Positions 24,518-33,882 of a stretch of 64,000 nucleotides of DNA are shown here, in pieces. Both the position numbers and the translations under genes were made by a program. Every line of letters begins with the position of its first letter. Position 1 is the first letter of the stretch. Under the pieces are notes generated by a model that saw nothing but the letters and a program-made list of their open reading frames with translations, made no database searches and was not told the DNA's origin. This DNA comes from Flagellimonas allohymeniacidonis (GTDB lineage Bacteria > Bacteroidota > Bacteroidia > Flavobacteriales > Flavobacteriaceae), in contig NZ_SGIU01000001.1 in the NCBI RefSeq assembly GCF_004296335.1, positions 1,465,290-1,529,289 on the forward strand. The letters are read 5' to 3'.

Positions 24518-26557
24518 ATGAAAACGTCCCAAATTGTTTCATTATTTCTAGGAATTTGCACTATTTTTTGCCTAGAATCCTGTGTAAAAGATAGTCTTGA
24601 AGAGCCTATCGAGACAGCAACCGAAACGGAAAATGAATCAGAAGAGCCCGCCCCAGTCGGAGAGCTACTCATCACAGATTTAAAAATACCTGATGGTTTT
24701 GAGTTTAAAACAGAAAAGCCATTGCAATTGGTAATCAATGATAACACTACAGGAGTTAAATATGACGTCTATGCCTACAGAGCATCTACGGCTCAAGGTC
24801 AATTTACCTATATCAGTGAGGAAGATGAAGAAATAACTGATACGGATGTAATTGTTGACAATCTCAACCATTTACTGTTCAGTGGTGTTCCTTCTGGAGG
24901 AAGAATAGAACACAGCTTTGTAGTTCCAAGCTATTTTGAAAAGCTTTATATCCGCCGAAAGGAAGGATTTGCTTATTCTTCATCTATCGTTGACATTGTT
25001 GGCAACGAGGTGACCTATACCCATGTGCCTTCCAGCGGCAAGGGTGCCTCCTCATCCAAAAGTGCGATAGAGGATTATCTCTACTGTGTAAATGGCAGTG
25101 GGGAACTATTCCAGGTAGATCCTTTGAACGGAGATTATACCTTTATTTCTACGATGCCGATGGGTAGTTATACGGCTGCCATTGACCAACAAAACAAAGT
25201 TTTGTATTCCATAGGACGTTCCAAGCCGAACCCCCTGATGAAATATGATATGATAAATGACGCCTGGACCACTGTGGCCAACTTGGGAATTGGAGGGCCA
25301 CGATTGGATTATAATACTCAAGATGGTTTGCTTTACTTTTCCACAGGAGATAAATTGTATACCATAGATCCATTGAACGGTACAATTTTGTCCCAATGGG
25401 TTATCAATGGATTGGATAAAAAACAAGGTGGGGATTTGGCCTTTGCCGAAGATGGCACGCTATTCCTCTGTTCGTTTTCAGGCCTCTATCGCTTGACCCT
25501 GAACAATGAAGGAGATTATGACTCTACACGAATTAGTGGGGAAGACCTACCATTCTCGCCTACATCAATGACCTTCGATTCCAATAACGAATTGTGGTTG
25601 GCCAATAACGGGAGTAATAGTAACCTAATCGTAATGGATACCCAAACAGGAGGATGGGAATATAGATATGGGCCCAACTCCAATTCAGGTGTCTCTTTTG
25701 GAAGAACCATCAACGACCTGACAACCTTTAGGATTATTGACGAAACAGCGGTTGACCCCGATACCGACGGCGATGGAATCACGGATAGCAACGACGATTT
25801 CCCGGAAGATGCTGATAAGGCCTTTGAACAATTTACACCTAGCAAGTATGGTTGGGGAACACTTGCCTTTGAAGACCTTTGGCCATTTTTGGGGGACTAT
25901 GATTTTAATGATACTACCATAAATTATCGTTTTGTTGCCATACTCAATTCCGATAATATGGCCGTACAGCTCGATATACATTTCGAGGTAACTTCGGATG
26001 GAGCCGGTTTTGCCAATGCCTTTGGTATTGAATTCGAAAGTATTGCCCCGAGCCTAGTTGAATCAGTTACAGGCACGGTCCTCACAGAAGGGTTCATCAA
26101 CGTTGCTGCTAATGGCACCGAACAAGGACAATCGAGAGCTGTGGTGATATTATTTGATAATAATGAAGCTATGTTGAACATTCCGTCCAAAGTCTCGGTG
26201 AAGTTTACCACCCCAATTACCACTAACCAGTTGGGACTTGCACCCTTCAACCCATTTTTAATTGTTGATGAGGACAGAGGAAAGGAAATTCACCTTCCTA
26301 ACCGGTTTCGAACTAGTTTGGGCATAAATGATACCGAGGTAGAAGGTGTCAATCAAGATGAAGATGGCAATTACCAAACTGGAACCGGGCTTCCCTGGGC
26401 CATAAACATTATCCACAATTTTAAGCCCCCAAAAGAAAATGTACCGGTAAACCAGGCCTACAATTTCTTCAATGAGTGGGCAGCATCAGGAGGGGCAGCA
26501 TATCAAGATTGGTACAAGGACTCGGTTGGATATCGAAATGAATCTGAATTGCAATAA
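24518..26557 (+). CDS. LruC-domain lipoprotein 1 with beta-propeller-like middle region
   Basis: The 679-residue exported protein has a lipoprotein signal (CLESC, Cys22) and an N-terminal beta-sandwich-like domain (about 50-170). A region of repeated YCVNGSGELFQVDP-type blades follows (about 190-400), resembling a partial beta-propeller. Next is a thrombospondin-type-3 calcium motif (DPDTDGDGITDSNDDFP, about 411-427). The C-terminal LruC/DUF4842 domain contains the hallmark FEDLWPFLGDYDFNDTTINY. LruC-type proteins are surface or envelope lipoproteins of unknown role in Leptospira and Bacteroidota. A paralogue follows at 26793, and the two share an upstream element. Function in adhesion or the envelope is inference. 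Confidence 0.88.
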   Translation: MKTSQIVSLFLGICTIFCLESCVKDSLEEPIETATETENESEEPAPVGELLITDLKIPDGFEFKTEKPLQLVINDNTTGVKYDVYAYRASTAQGQFTYISEEDEEITDTDVIVDNLNHLLFSGVPSGGRIEHSFVVPSYFEKLYIRRKEGFAYSSSIVDIVGNEVTYTHVPSSGKGASSSKSAIEDYLYCVNGSGELFQVDPLNGDYTFISTMPMGSYTAAIDQQNKVLYSIGRSKPNPLMKYDMINDAWTTVANLGIGGPRLDYNTQDGLLYFSTGDKLYTIDPLNGTILSQWVINGLDKKQGGDLAFAEDGTLFLCSFSGLYRLTLNNEGDYDSTRISGEDLPFSPTSMTFDSNNELWLANNGSNSNLIVMDTQTGGWEYRYGPNSNSGVSFGRTINDLTTFRIIDETAVDPDTDGDGITDSNDDFPEDADKAFEQFTPSKYGWGTLAFEDLWPFLGDYDFNDTTINYRFVAILNSDNMAVQLDIHFEVTSDGAGFANAFGIEFESIAPSLVESVTGTVLTEGFINVAANGTEQGQSRAVVILFDNNEAMLNIPSKVSVKFTTPITTNQLGLAPFNPFLIVDEDRGKEIHLPNRFRTSLGINDTEVEGVNQDEDGNYQTGTGLPWAINIIHNFKPPKENVPVNQAYNFFNEWAASGGAAYQDWYKDSVGYRNESELQ

Positions 26558-26565
26558 TAAGAAAG

Positions 26566-26590
26566 AAGGGCTCCTATTTGGGGCCTTTTT
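26566..26590 (+). terminator. Probable terminator of the first LruC gene
   Basis: AAGG-CTCC pairs with GGGGCCTT with one bulged G and one G-T wobble, followed by a T-run. It is imperfect but well placed, 9 bp after the stop. Confidence 0.55.
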
Positions 26591-26707
26591 CCTTTAGTTT
26601 TAAAATGAATTGCAAAACCAGTCACTCATGGTCTCGCATAACTGAACTCCTATGTTGAAAGTAAAATGCCAACCATAGGAATGACTCTCCGCTCGCCACG
26701 CTTTTAA

Positions 26708-26772
26708 CAGCTTTTGCAACTTCGGATTGCCGTTTATCGATAAAACTGAGTTTTTTGTAGGTTTTTTCGTTC
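26708..26772 (+). promoter_or_regulatory. Conserved 65-bp upstream element, copy 2
   Basis: The segment carries CAGCTTTTGCAACTTC, then CCGTTTATCGATAAAACTG (26730-26748), TTTTTTGTAG and TTTTTTCGTTC. It matches copy 1 (24302-24365) along its whole length. It ends 20 bp before the start codon of the second LruC gene, so it may include the promoter or 5' UTR. Confidence 0.55.
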
Positions 26773-26792
26773 ATTTAAGGGATTTACTGGTC

Positions 26793-28709
26793 ATGATAAA
26801 GCTTAGAATTTTTTCAACAACCCTTGTTTTAGCAGCTGCCTTCTTACTTCAAGGATGTCTGCAGGAAAAATACAATGATTACCTCGAATCGCTAAGTAGG
26901 GATTCAACTAACCTGGATAAACCAGCCTTGATCGATTTAAAATTTCCAGCCGACTTTAATTTTGTAACCGAAACCATAGTATCAGTTAATATCACAGACA
27001 ATTCCCCAAACGTTGTTTACGAAGCCTATGCCTATAGCGATGAGCTAATCAACAGTTTAGACAGTATTATCGGTCCTTTGCCAAATAAACTTTTTGAAAA
27101 ACAACCCCTTAATGGGTCTATATTGGAAAGTGTGAACCTATCCACGTTCATTGAAGACATATTTCTTGTAAGAAAATCAAATGAGTCTGTTAATGAAGTC
27201 ATCGTTCCCATAATACAAAATTCCGCTTCTTACTCCTATAACGGAAATTCGGGAAAAAGAGCTCCTTCAAAAGCGAATTCACAAAAACAATCCAATACAG
27301 ATTGCGCCAACATTTATGGTCAAAGGTTTTATGCAGATGTATCCAGTGTTTCTATTGGAAACACGGGTGATGTAAACACTATTTCCAACATACAATTTCC
27401 CAAGCAGGGAGTTACAGCCATTGTTATGGCAACCCCAGTGAATGGTGCTGAATTTAAAAATCGTTTTTCCATTGCCGGTGGTGGTTTTTCTACTCCCATT
27501 TTCACTTTTAATGGTTTCAACTTTTGGATACGCTCAAAAATTGACACCAATAATGATCCAGATGGCTATGTGGAGTTTGAAATGACATTTGATACCCCTG
27601 TACAAAACTTATTGATGCACTTTAGAAGTGTGGATGCCTCCATGTATCAATTTGTAGGCGACCAACACACCGAAACCCTACTATCGGGGGGCAGTGAGTT
27701 TGTTTATGATGATACTGAAAGAATATTAAGGGACACAGATCCCAGGTCAAAGGCGAGGTATTACCGGGACGGTTATGGAACTCTTTTGATTTCGGCAGCA
27801 TCAGGAACTTTCAATCGTATCGTTTGGCGAAGAGTTGATGATCCCAACACCAATGGGCAGAACGACACCAATTGGTTTACATTTTCTGAGGTAGAAATTT
27901 GTAATGATGAAGATAGGGATGGTGTTGAGGATTCGGTCGATGAATACCCCAATGATGCAACTAGGGCTTATGCTATAACATACCCCTCAAGTTCTACGAA
28001 GGCATCATTGATATTTGAAGACCTCTGGCCCTTTAAGGGTGACTGGGATTTCAACGATACTGCCCTAGATTATTCAATTACTAGAATTTTCAATGCACGC
28101 AACGAAATGGTTGGTATTGATTTTGATTATGTAGTGACTTCCGATGGTGCAGGCTTCGTGAACAGCTTTGCTTTTGAAATAGAGGGTTTGAGTCCAAACA
28201 ATGTGGGGTCAATATCAGGGCAAATTCTTGACAGGGATGTCTTCAGTTTGGCAGGAAACGGAACAGAACTGGGACAACAACACGCCGTTATTCCCTTATT
28301 TGATGATCATTCAATCCTGGTCAACCAAGAAAACAAGGTCAGTGTTTTGTTCGTAAATCCCCTAGTCGCCACTTCCTTGGATTATGCCCCGTACAATCCA
28401 TTTTTGGTAGCCAATGGGGAGCGGGACAAAGAAATTCATTTGGCGAATTACAAGTCTACCACCTTGGGAAATTCCCAACCTGAAGTTACTGGCAACAACT
28501 CTGATGTGGATGGTGATTACACAACGGAAAATGGTTTGCCTTGGGCTATCAACGTGATTGAATCCTTTCCTTTATTACTTGAAAAAGAACCCTTGAACGA
28601 AGGTTACCTCTTTTTTGAAGAATGGGGAGTATCTGGAGGAAAAAGCAAAAAGGACTGGTACAAAGATATTCCCGGTTACAGAAATGTTACAAAGCTACGA
28701 AGCAACTAA
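26793..28709 (+). CDS. LruC-domain lipoprotein 2
   Basis: The frame opens at 26727, but the ATG at 26793 (638 aa) starts a normal lipoprotein signal (FLLQGC, Cys22). The N-terminal domain (about 40-155) is related to that of the first LruC protein (KPALIDLKFPADFNFVTE). The middle region (about 170-385) differs: instead of propeller blades it has a jelly-roll-like region (GVTAIVMATPVNGAEFKNRF onward). An acidic calcium-type motif (DEDRDGVEDSVDEYP) precedes the C-terminal LruC/DUF4842 domain with FEDLWPFKGDWDFNDTALDY. The paralogues have kept both ends and swapped the centre. The gene ends at a bidirectional terminator shared with rpsT. Confidence 0.87.
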   Translation: MIKLRIFSTTLVLAAAFLLQGCLQEKYNDYLESLSRDSTNLDKPALIDLKFPADFNFVTETIVSVNITDNSPNVVYEAYAYSDELINSLDSIIGPLPNKLFEKQPLNGSILESVNLSTFIEDIFLVRKSNESVNEVIVPIIQNSASYSYNGNSGKRAPSKANSQKQSNTDCANIYGQRFYADVSSVSIGNTGDVNTISNIQFPKQGVTAIVMATPVNGAEFKNRFSIAGGGFSTPIFTFNGFNFWIRSKIDTNNDPDGYVEFEMTFDTPVQNLLMHFRSVDASMYQFVGDQHTETLLSGGSEFVYDDTERILRDTDPRSKARYYRDGYGTLLISAASGTFNRIVWRRVDDPNTNGQNDTNWFTFSEVEICNDEDRDGVEDSVDEYPNDATRAYAITYPSSSTKASLIFEDLWPFKGDWDFNDTALDYSITRIFNARNEMVGIDFDYVVTSDGAGFVNSFAFEIEGLSPNNVGSISGQILDRDVFSLAGNGTELGQQHAVIPLFDDHSILVNQENKVSVLFVNPLVATSLDYAPYNPFLVANGERDKEIHLANYKSTTLGNSQPEVTGNNSDVDGDYTTENGLPWAINVIESFPLLLEKEPLNEGYLFFEEWGVSGGKSKKDWYKDIPGYRNVTKLRSN

Positions 28710-28757
28710 AGTTCGGCAACTCTTGCCTTTATATTACAGGCCGATTTAATAGCATAA

Positions 28758-28785
28758 AAAAACGCCCCAAAAGTGGGGCGTTTTT
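28758..28785. terminator. Bidirectional terminator between LruC2 and rpsT
   Basis: AAAAACGCCCC (28758-28768) pairs perfectly with GGGGCGTTTTT (28775-28785) around a short A-rich loop, between convergent genes. Confidence 0.85.
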
Positions 28786-28806
28786 AATAATATTTCAAAT
28801 CACAAA

Positions 28807-29058
28807 TTACATTGCGGCTACCTTTCCCATCAATTGGCTTTTTAAATTGGCTGCTTTGTTCTTGTGAATGATATTTCTTTTGGCCAACTTATCAATCATG
28901 CCAACAACGGTTGGCAACAAAGCTTCCGCTGACTTCTTATCCTCTTCATTACGCAATTTCTTAATCGCATTACGTACCGTTTTGTGCTGATATCGGTTAC
29001 GCAATCGAACAGCTTCGTTTCTTCTAATTCTTTTTAATGCTGACTTGTGATTCGCCAT
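28807..29058 (-). CDS. rpsT: 30S ribosomal protein S20
   Basis: The 83-residue basic protein [20 protein letters not shown]... is S20, which binds 16S rRNA early in 30S assembly. The expected MANxKSAxKRI start, the lysine/arginine-rich first helix and the [12 protein letters not shown] end are present. It lies 19 bp downstream of a tRNA-Glu gene on the same strand, and both are probably transcribed together from upstream of the tRNA pair. Confidence 0.97.
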   Translation of the reverse strand: MANHKSALKRIRRNEAVRLRNRYQHKTVRNAIKKLRNEEDKKSAEALLPTVVGMIDKLAKRNIIHKNKAANLKSQLMGKVAAM

Positions 29059-29077
29059 CTTTTCTTTTTATTTTTTG

Positions 29078-29149
29078 TAGCCCGTAGGGGAATCGAACCC
29101 CTGTTACCAGGATGAAAACCTGGCGTCCTAACCCCTAGACGAACGGGCC
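29078..29149 (-). tRNA. tRNA-Glu (anticodon TTC), copy 1
   Basis: On the minus strand the acceptor GGCCCGT pairs with ACGGGCT (terminal G-T wobble). The D-arm is followed by the anticodon stem CCAGG/CCTGG with loop TTTTCAT (anticodon TTC, Glu), and the T-arm carries GGTTCGATTCC. The CCA end is not encoded. An identical copy lies 150 bp upstream. Confidence 0.95.
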
Positions 29150-29227
29150 ATAATTTAAGTCGGAAGCAATAAACTTTATACCGTGCAATAGTTACTCCCA
29201 ACATTTTATATGAACATTGCACTTTCG

Positions 29228-29299
29228 TAGCCCGTAGGGGAATCGAACCCCTGTTACCAGGATGAAAACCTGGCGTCCTAACCCCTAGACGAACGGGCC
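29228..29299 (-). tRNA. tRNA-Glu (anticodon TTC), copy 2
   Basis: Identical over all 72 nt to the copy at 29078-29149. The 78-bp spacer between them shows no gene. Tandem identical tRNAs suggest a recent duplication or dosage for the common GAA/GAG codons. Confidence 0.95.
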
Positions 29300-29378
29300 C
29301 TAAGGTTACATAATTGCGGATGCAAAAATACAACTATTTTTAAGTATTGCAACAGTTAGCAGGAATTTTTACCGCTAG

Positions 29379-30854
29379 CTAGTAGGCCTTTGCAAATAGC
29401 ACTCTTTGGCCAGATGGCTCCCCTGTCACCATACACTTTCCCTCCTCTTTTATAGGAGGAAATGGAATGCACCTAATCGTTGCTTTCGTCTCTTCCTTTA
29501 TTTTGTCCTCCGTCTCTCGGGTACCATCCCAATGCGCGGAAATAAAACCTCCCTTTTCTTCCAACACCTTTTTAAATTCATCGTAGGAATCCACAGGTGT
29601 TATGTGTGACGTCCTGAAATCAAGTGCCTTTTTATAGATATTATCCTGAATCTCTTCTAAAAGGGAAGATACCTTCGCTACAACAGTATCTGCACCTACG
29701 GTTTCTTTTTCCAAGGTATCCCTTCTTGCTATTTCGTAGGTACCGTTTGCCAAATCGCGCTGTCCCACAGCAATACGCAAGGGAACTCCTTTTAGCTCAT
29801 ATTCGTTGAACTTAAAGCCAGGCTTATGGGTATCTCTTTTATCATATTTTACGGAAACACCCTGGGAACGTAATTCTTTCACTAAAGGTCCGATACGTTC
29901 AGAAATGGCATCTAATTGTTCCATACCTTTATATATAGGAACAATGACCACTTGTATTGGAGCCAACTTAGGAGGCAATACCAATCCATTATCATCGCTA
30001 TGCGTCATGATCAACGCGCCCATCAATCGCGTGGAGACCCCCCAAGAAGTGGCCCAAACATATTCCTGACCTCCCTCCTTGGTAGCAAATTTAACATCAA
30101 ATGCTTTGGCAAAATTCTGACCTAAGAAATGTGATGTTCCAGCTTGTAGTGCTTTCCCATCCTGCATGAGAGCCTCAATGCAGAAGGTTTCCTCTGCTCC
30201 GGCAAAGCGCTCACTCTCTGTCTTGGTTCCTTTAATAACAGGCACACCCATATGATCTTCAGCAAATTCAGCGTATACATGCATCATTTGTTCCGCCTCC
30301 TCCATAGCCTCTTCCCGGGTAGCATGGGCCGTATGACCTTCTTGCCATAAAAATTCCGTAGTACGCAAAAACAAACGTGTTCGCATTTCCCATCGTACCA
30401 CATTCGCCCATTGGTTGACCATTATGGGCAAATCGCGATATGATTGTACCCATCGCCGATAGGTATCCCAAATAATAGTTTCTGATGTAGGCCGAACAAT
30501 GAGCTCTTCCTCCAACTTGGCATCTTCATCCACAACAATGCCACTTCCATCCTCGGCATTTTTCAAACGGTAATGGGTGACTACAGCGCACTCCTTGGCA
30601 AAGCCCTCAACATGACTCGCTTCCTTGCTCAGGTACGATTTTGGAATAAAAATTGGAAAATACGCGTTCTCATGCCCTGTTTCTTTGAACATTTTATCCA
30701 GCTGGGCCTGCATTTTCTCCCAGATGGCAAACCCATACGGCTTGATGACCATGCATCCTCTTACCCCAGAGTTTTCAGCCAAATCGGCCTTTACTACGAG
30801 CTCGTTATACCATTTGGAATAATCCTCACTGCGAGTTGTTAAATTTTTACCCAT
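29379..30854 (-). CDS. proS: Prolyl-tRNA synthetase, short archaeal/eukaryotic-like type
   Basis: The frame extends to 31007, but the ATG at 30852-30854 (491 aa) begins [19 protein letters not shown], the conserved start of type-3 ProRS. Class II motifs are visible: motif 2 around [20 protein letters not shown], and [10 protein letters not shown] (TxE proline site) before it. The bacterial YbaK-like editing insertion between motifs 2 and 3 is absent. The C-terminus carries the extra zinc-binding-like domain ending VLFAKAY, with tyrosine as the last residue as in archaeal-type enzymes. The gene is divergent from the Gly/Trp-rich lipoprotein gene across a 94-bp spacer. Confidence 0.95.
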   Translation of the reverse strand: MGKNLTTRSEDYSKWYNELVVKADLAENSGVRGCMVIKPYGFAIWEKMQAQLDKMFKETGHENAYFPIFIPKSYLSKEASHVEGFAKECAVVTHYRLKNAEDGSGIVVDEDAKLEEELIVRPTSETIIWDTYRRWVQSYRDLPIMVNQWANVVRWEMRTRLFLRTTEFLWQEGHTAHATREEAMEEAEQMMHVYAEFAEDHMGVPVIKGTKTESERFAGAEETFCIEALMQDGKALQAGTSHFLGQNFAKAFDVKFATKEGGQEYVWATSWGVSTRLMGALIMTHSDDNGLVLPPKLAPIQVVIVPIYKGMEQLDAISERIGPLVKELRSQGVSVKYDKRDTHKPGFKFNEYELKGVPLRIAVGQRDLANGTYEIARRDTLEKETVGADTVVAKVSSLLEEIQDNIYKKALDFRTSHITPVDSYDEFKKVLEEKGGFISAHWDGTRETEDKIKEETKATIRCIPFPPIKEEGKCMVTGEPSGQRVLFAKAY

Positions 30855-30948
30855 TCCCTGTAGTTTGGCACAAAACTTGTGACTTAGTTTAGAAAATAAT
30901 TCGGTAAAGCTAGTTATTTTTAGTATGTTCAACAATAAAAATTGCGAT

Positions 30949-32295
30949 ATGAAAAAGTCTCTACCCCGCCTAACTTTTAAGCTTTTTTCCCTGATTTTTG
31001 TCGCCATCCTTTTTGCATCCTGTGGATCCTATCAACAGGCATCTTATTATGAAGATGATGGTATATATTCAACCAACAGAGCACCTGTCACACGAGTTGA
31101 AAAAAGATCCCCCGAAGCAGTCAGAAATGATAATCGGGAGAGCGATGTATATGGGGACTATTTTGGTCAAAAAGCCGACGAGTTCGATGAAATTTTAGAG
31201 GACGAGATCTTTACCGATATCGACAGCTATTCAAGTGGTGTAGAAAACGACAGTATTCCCTTGGGAGCTCAAACCGATTATTTTGCCGATAACAATACCT
31301 ATCAAGGAAATCCTGCATGGGGTGATAACCCAACGAACCTCACCATCAATGTTTATGACAACTGGGGCGGTGGCTTTGGTTGGGGTTGGAACGACCCATG
31401 GCTTTGGAACGGCTGGGGCTGGGGCGGAGGCCTTGGTTGGGGCTGGGGCTGGAACAACCCTTGGCGATGGAATCGCTGGGGCTGGGGCGGTGGCTTTGGC
31501 TGGGGCGGCGGTTTCGGTTGGGGCTGGGGCGGAGGCTTTGGCTGGGGCTGGAACAATCCTTGGGTCTGGGGCGGTGGCTACGGATGGGGCGGTGGTTACT
31601 GGAACAACCGTTATTACAATAGAGGATTTGCCTACAATAGAGGTCGCAGAGGATATTCCAATACGGTCATTCCTGGAACAAACCTAAGAGGCGGTAGATC
31701 AAATTTATCATATAGAGGAAGAAGCTCGACGTCAAGGACGCGGGCTGTTGCCGGAAGATCGAATGTTGGAAGGGGCTCTTCTGCCTATAGAAGTTCGCGA
31801 ACCTATCGCAGCGGCACGGCAAGAAGGTCTGTAAGTGCTGATGCCGCAACTCGAAATCGAAGTTACAGAACAAGCCGAAGTACGCGAACCTCTCCAGGTT
31901 ATGGCACAAGTTCAAGAACCAATCGTTCATATGGCACATCTCCTTCTTCAAGAAGCAGTAGAACCTATAGGTCATCTCCTTCTTCAGGAAACAGTAGGAC
32001 CTACAGAAGTGGAACCTCTGGAAGAACTTCCTCAGGTTATCGCTCATCAGGCAGAAGCACAAGAAGTTATCAATCTTCGGGCAGAACAGCCCCAAGAAGC
32101 AGCAACTACAGTAGGTCTAGCGGAAGCTCCAGAAGTTCTGGAAGTTATAGAAGTCCGAGCAGAAGCTCCAGAAGTAGCGGCTACCGAAGCTCACGTAGCG
32201 GAAGCAGAAGCTCTGGCAGCTTTAGAAGTTCTGGAGGAGGTAGGTCTTCTTCCGGTAGGTCTTCTGGAAGTCGTGGTGGTGGACGAAGAAGATAA
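30949..32295 (+). CDS. Lipoprotein with Gly/Trp-rich and Arg/Ser/Tyr-rich low-complexity regions
   Basis: I take the ATG at 30949 (448 aa) because it starts a lipoprotein signal (ILFASC, about Cys25). After an acidic region (about 40-125), residues of about 140-225 are imperfect repeats built from GGGFGWGW and WNNPWRWN units. Residues of about 235-448 are almost only Arg, Ser, Gly, Tyr and Thr (for example [20 protein letters not shown]). Both regions should be disordered and could stick to nucleic acid, polysaccharide or each other; that is inference. The Gly/Trp part makes the plus strand G-run-rich with G-quadruplex potential. It is divergent from proS and 35 bp upstream of the FadL-type porin gene. 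I do not recognise a named family. Confidence 0.8.
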   Translation: MKKSLPRLTFKLFSLIFVAILFASCGSYQQASYYEDDGIYSTNRAPVTRVEKRSPEAVRNDNRESDVYGDYFGQKADEFDEILEDEIFTDIDSYSSGVENDSIPLGAQTDYFADNNTYQGNPAWGDNPTNLTINVYDNWGGGFGWGWNDPWLWNGWGWGGGLGWGWGWNNPWRWNRWGWGGGFGWGGGFGWGWGGGFGWGWNNPWVWGGGYGWGGGYWNNRYYNRGFAYNRGRRGYSNTVIPGTNLRGGRSNLSYRGRSSTSRTRAVAGRSNVGRGSSAYRSSRTYRSGTARRSVSADAATRNRSYRTSRSTRTSPGYGTSSRTNRSYGTSPSSRSSRTYRSSPSSGNSRTYRSGTSGRTSSGYRSSGRSTRSYQSSGRTAPRSSNYSRSSGSSRSSGSYRSPSRSSRSSGYRSSRSGSRSSGSFRSSGGGRSSSGRSSGSRGGGRRR

Positions 32296-32330
32296 ACGCA
32301 TCCATTTTCAAATAAACTAAATCAGACAAA

Positions 32331-33830
32331 ATGAAAAGATTTTCAACTTTCATAATGGTACTTTCATGCGTTTTCGCAAGTGGCCAGAACATCAACGATG
32401 TACTTCGATACAGTCTTGAAGAGGTACAGGGTACAGCACGTTTTCAAGCTATGGGCGGTGCTTTTGGAGCTCTAGGGGGTGATTTATCTTCCATAAACAT
32501 TAATCCGGCCGGTTCCGCCGTTTTTAACTTCAGCGAGTTTACCATTTCGGGTTCCAACTATAACAGGGACAACGAAGTTTTCTTTGGCAATTCGTTGCGA
32601 AGTGGAGATATCAACTCGGTGGAGCTCAATCAAGCTGGAGGGGTTTTCGTTTTCAAATCTTCAGACAGTCCATGGAAAAAACTGGCCTTGGCCGTTAATT
32701 ATGATTTGGTCCAAAATTTTGATAATGAGTTTTTCGCATCGGGAACAGTCACACAGGGCATAGATAATTACTTTCTCAATTTTGCCGAAGGTCAACCCTT
32801 GGGTCCCTTACGAGTGCAGGATGGAGAGTTTATTGAAGATGCTTATTTAGATATTGGTGGCAGTCTTGGATTTGGCGCACAACAGGCCTTTTTGGGCTTT
32901 CAAGCCGGTCTTATTGAGCCAACGGCCGATGATGATGCCAATACTTCCTATTTTTCCAACGCTGAATACACCAATGTTAATCAGGATTATCTGCAAAGCA
33001 CATCAGGATTCAACAGCAAGTTTACCCTTAATTTTGCTGGGCAATACCAGGAAAATCTGTACTTAGGAGCCTCGTTAAACTTCCACTCGGTCCTCTTTGA
33101 AAGGGTTACCCTATTGGACGAAACAGGATACGATATAGATTCCCCTGTTCAATTCACCACCTTTGACAACTTTTTGCGAACCGAAGGTTATGGATTTTCA
33201 TTTGGATTGGGTGCCATTGCCAAATTGAACGATAACATTAGGGTTGGTGGTAGCTATCAATCCCCTACCTGGTACGAGTTTACGGATGATACTTCCCAAC
33301 GTATCAATTCTACCCTAGCTCAACCGGATATTAATTTCATTGACTTCGGAATTGTTAATCTTTTTGAGGAATATCGTATAAAAACACCATCAAAACTTAC
33401 TGGAAGCGTTGCCGTGGTCTTTGGGAAAGATGGTCTATTGAGCTTTGATTATAGCTACCAAGATATGTCACAAGCAGAATTGCGCCCCACCACCGATCCA
33501 AACTTTGCGCCAGAAAATGATTTTATTGCCAATACCTTGGGCATTGTAAATACCTATAGAGTTGGTGGCGAATACCGAATAGACCAAGTAAGTCTTAGAG
33601 CTGGATATCGCTATGAGGAAAGTCCATATGAAAATGGAGAAATCATAGGAGATCTTACCGGATATTCTGGTGGAGTGGGATACAGCTTTGGAGGAAATAG
33701 AATAGATCTGGCTTTTGTTAGAACCGAAAGGGATGTGAATGAGTTATTGTTCGACTCAGGACTTAGTAGCACGGCCATGATAAATCGGATAAATACAAAT
33801 ATCACCTTAGGGTACACCCTTAAGTTTTAA
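32331..33830 (+). CDS. OmpP1/FadL/TodX-family outer-membrane transporter
   Basis: The 499-residue protein has a signal peptide (cut near ASGQ, residue 19). The N-terminal plug-like segment typical of FadL porins follows, containing RFQAMGGAFGALGGDLSSININPAGSA split over about 37-63. The rest alternates as beta strands, ends with phenylalanine (GYTLKF) and shows the usual 14-strand barrel pattern. FadL-type channels import hydrophobic molecules such as long-chain fatty acids or aromatic compounds. The real substrate is unknown. It is 35 bp downstream of the low-complexity lipoprotein gene and probably co-transcribed with it. Confidence 0.88.
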   Translation: MKRFSTFIMVLSCVFASGQNINDVLRYSLEEVQGTARFQAMGGAFGALGGDLSSININPAGSAVFNFSEFTISGSNYNRDNEVFFGNSLRSGDINSVELNQAGGVFVFKSSDSPWKKLALAVNYDLVQNFDNEFFASGTVTQGIDNYFLNFAEGQPLGPLRVQDGEFIEDAYLDIGGSLGFGAQQAFLGFQAGLIEPTADDDANTSYFSNAEYTNVNQDYLQSTSGFNSKFTLNFAGQYQENLYLGASLNFHSVLFERVTLLDETGYDIDSPVQFTTFDNFLRTEGYGFSFGLGAIAKLNDNIRVGGSYQSPTWYEFTDDTSQRINSTLAQPDINFIDFGIVNLFEEYRIKTPSKLTGSVAVVFGKDGLLSFDYSYQDMSQAELRPTTDPNFAPENDFIANTLGIVNTYRVGGEYRIDQVSLRAGYRYEESPYENGEIIGDLTGYSGGVGYSFGGNRIDLAFVRTERDVNELLFDSGLSSTAMINRINTNITLGYTLKF

Positions 33831-33853
33831 TATAACTCAAAAATGCGCTTGGG

Positions 33854-33878
33854 AAGGGTCGGAAATTTTCCGACCTTT
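33854..33878. terminator. Bidirectional terminator
   Basis: GGTCGG (33857-33862) pairs with CCGACC (33870-33875), extended by A-T pairs on both sides and followed by a T-run. It lies between the FadL-type gene and the convergent T9SS gene. Confidence 0.75.
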
Positions 33879-33882
33879 TTTC

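Noticed and set aside
31283..31687. Long open frame of 134 codons in another frame of the Gly/Trp-rich gene
   Set aside because: It is a product of the GGG-rich repeat composition. It has no signal, its residues are only Gly, Ala and Val, and the lipoprotein frame explains the region.
31835..32320. Open frame of 161 codons, Glu/Ala/Val-rich, running past the lipoprotein stop
   Set aside because: It is the shifted reading of the Arg/Ser repeat region. The low-complexity composition keeps several frames open, and the main frame has the signal peptide and stop.
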